Below, in pieces: positions 5,386 through 6,508 of a stretch of 6,508 nt of DNA (its first letter is position 1; each line of letters starts with the position of its first letter). Source of the DNA: DASRGL01 sp035651115 (GTDB lineage Bacteria; Armatimonadota; Chthonomonadetes; Chthonomonadales; Chthonomonadaceae); assembly GCA_035651115.1 (NCBI GenBank), contig DASRGL010000120.1, positions 1 through 6,508 on the forward strand. The letters are read 5' to 3'. The position numbers were made by a program, and so were the translations under genes. The notes below the pieces were generated by a model, which saw only the letters and a list, made by a program, of their open reading frames with translations, ran no database searches and was not told where the DNA came from.

Positions 5386-6288
5386 ATGGGGGCGCAGCAA
5401 GCACTCAACGCATTGCGCGGAAGCAGCGGTTGGCTGGAAATCCTCGATATTCTGGTCGTCGCCTATCTGATATACCGTCTGCTGCTCCTGGCGCGCGGCA
5501 CGCGCGCCCTGCAGATTCTGGGCGGCCTGGGAACCCTGCTCTTTGCGCTGCTGGTCAGCGACCAACTGCATCTCAACACGCTCAACTGGCTGCTCCGTCA
5601 GATCGTCCCTCTCGGCCCGGTCGCCATCGTCATCCTCTTCTATCCCGAACTGCGCCACGCGCTGGAGGAGTTCGGCCCGCGTTTCTGGAGCCGGGGGCTG
5701 AGCCTGATCAACCGCGAAGAGGTCAATGAGATGATCGAAGCGGTCGTTCCGGCGGTGCTGCGGCTCTCGGCGGAGCGGGTCGGCGCGCTCATCGTCTTCG
5801 AGCGGCAGACCGGCCTGGACGAGGTCATCGCTACCGGCACGCCGATCCATGCCTTCGCCTCGCCGGAACTGCTGATCACCATCTTTCACAAGGGGACGCC
5901 GCTGCACGATGGCGCGGTGATCATCCGCAGCGGCGAGATCGTCGCGGCAGGCTGCATTCTGCCGCTGACCGACCGCCCGAAAGTGGATTCGACCGTCCAT
6001 ACGCGCCACAAAGCCGCGCTCGGCATGTCCGAGAACAGCGATGCCGTCGTCGTCATCGTCTCGGAAGAGACCGGCACGATCTCCCTTGCGGTCGAGGGCA
6101 AGCTGATTCGCCCGCTGAAGGAGGAGAAACTGCGGGAACATCTCAACCGTCTGTTGCAGTCGCCCGAACTGGGGCTGCTGCGCAACGGCAGACGCTCCGG
6201 GGAGGAAAAAAAAAGCGTTAGGCTGTGGGCGCTCTCCAGAAAGCGTCCGACGCCGGAGAAGGTGGCAGGACGCGGAGCCGGGCGCTGA
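5386..6288 (+). CDS. cdaA: Membrane diadenylate cyclase CdaA
   Basis: 300 residues. It makes cyclic di-AMP from two ATP at the inner face of the membrane; c-di-AMP controls potassium and osmolyte balance and cell-wall integrity. Three membrane helices (about 18-37, 42-60, 67-86) are followed by the conserved FYPELRHALEEFG linker and the DAC domain (about 105-255). The DGA motif is at 175-177 in the usual setting GTPLHDGAVII. The second signature, normally RHR, reads RHK at 207-209, inside HTRHKAALG where most members have GTRHRAALG; K209 replaces an arginine of the ATP-binding site. A basic tail (265-300) follows, with an A9 tract in its codons 273-276. The ATG has AGGAG 9 bases upstream (5372-5376). 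It is the first gene of a cdaA-cdaR operon and is divergent from a wall endopeptidase. Confidence 0.96.
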   Translation: MGAQQALNALRGSSGWLEILDILVVAYLIYRLLLLARGTRALQILGGLGTLLFALLVSDQLHLNTLNWLLRQIVPLGPVAIVILFYPELRHALEEFGPRFWSRGLSLINREEVNEMIEAVVPAVLRLSAERVGALIVFERQTGLDEVIATGTPIHAFASPELLITIFHKGTPLHDGAVIIRSGEIVAAGCILPLTDRPKVDSTVHTRHKAALGMSENSDAVVVIVSEETGTISLAVEGKLIRPLKEEKLREHLNRLLQSPELGLLRNGRRSGEEKKSVRLWALSRKRPTPEKVAGRGAGR

Positions 6289-6302
6289 CAGGTGTGTGAG
6301 GA

Positions 6303-6321
6303 CGGGTATGTTCTGTACCCG
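6303..6321 (+). repeat. Short hairpin between cdaA and cdaR
   Basis: CGGGTA (6303-6308) and TACCCG (6316-6321) form a perfect 6-bp stem with a 7-nt loop in the 52-base gap. There is no T run, so it is not a clear terminator. It could tune translation or stability of the downstream message. Confidence 0.35.
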
Positions 6322-6340
6322 GTAGATCGGTCGAATCCCT

Positions 6341-6508
6341 ATGCTCTATCGGCTGCGAGAAAACTGGCTGCTGAAGATCATCTCCCTGGTGGCCTCCGTG
6401 CTGCTCTGGCTCTATGTGCAGGCGGAGCGCCCGCCCAACATGGTGCGTACCGTGTTCGCGCGCGTCATCGTCCAGAATCAGCCGGAAGACGCCGACATCG
6501 GCAATGTC
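6341..6508 (+). CDS. cdaR: YbbR-domain protein CdaR, N-terminal part
   Basis: Fifty-six codons are visible before the right edge. The start MLYRLRENWLLKIISLVAS followed by VLLWLYVQ is the typical YbbR/CdaR opening: a short cytoplasmic amphipathic stretch with NWxLKxxSL, then a single membrane helix (about 10-27). The first extracytoplasmic YbbR repeat begins after it. CdaR binds CdaA and modulates its cyclase activity, and the cdaA-cdaR order is widely conserved, often followed by glmM. A stop in frame at 6323-6325 limits the start to the ATG at 6341; its ribosome site is weak. Confidence 0.9.
   Translation, partial: MLYRLRENWLLKIISLVASVLLWLYVQAERPPNMVRTVFARVIVQNQPEDADIGNV

Noticed and set aside
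5218..6141. Minus-strand open frame opposite cdaA
   Set aside because: It is the shadow of the cdaA coding strand, rich in Gln/Arg/Asp, and it would run through both divergent promoters.

Overview
The window is GC-rich bacterial chromosome from a free-living lineage with a cell envelope, exported redox proteins and c-di-AMP signalling. Two neighbouring Tat-exported Gfo/Idh/MocA oxidoreductases, a haem c/DUF2231 membrane protein and a cdaA-cdaR operon, together with GTG and TTG starts, suggest an Armatimonadota-like soil or plant-associated bacterium. That placement is inference from gene style only; Planctomycetota, Acidobacteriota or Chloroflexota relatives are not excluded.

The left part (1-2240) is on the minus strand. 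A complete Tat-type Gfo/Idh/MocA oxidoreductase (798-2078) is followed after 15 bases by a second one that runs off the left edge (1-782), forming a two-gene operon. Upstream of it lies a membrane protein that fuses a secreted c-type haem domain, a DSDGDG calcium-binding-like segment and a four-helix DUF2231 domain (2238-3134), separated from the operon by a hairpin. Its promoter region carries a perfect 8-bp inverted repeat.

The middle (3316-4997) is also minus strand. It holds a small four-cysteine protein (3393-3656) bounded by two good intrinsic terminators, and a secreted LysM-SH3-NlpC/P60 peptidoglycan endopeptidase (3816-4997) with a very basic Arg/His-rich linker.

A 388-base divergent control region (4998-5385) separates the endopeptidase from cdaA. 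It has one sigma70-type promoter facing each way. Just downstream of the endopeptidase start point are two tandem TGTGA/TCACA palindromes resembling CRP/FNR-family sites, inside a structured leader of about 190 nt.

The right part (5386-6508) is on the plus strand: cdaA (diadenylate cyclase) followed by the start of a YbbR-domain gene (cdaR), its usual partner. CdaA keeps the DGA motif but has RHK in place of RHR, and contains an A9 tract after the catalytic domain. The divergent pairing of a c-di-AMP synthase with a cell-wall hydrolase, and the operator-rich leader between them, is the most interesting part of the window. No mobile element, CRISPR array, tRNA or rRNA was seen.
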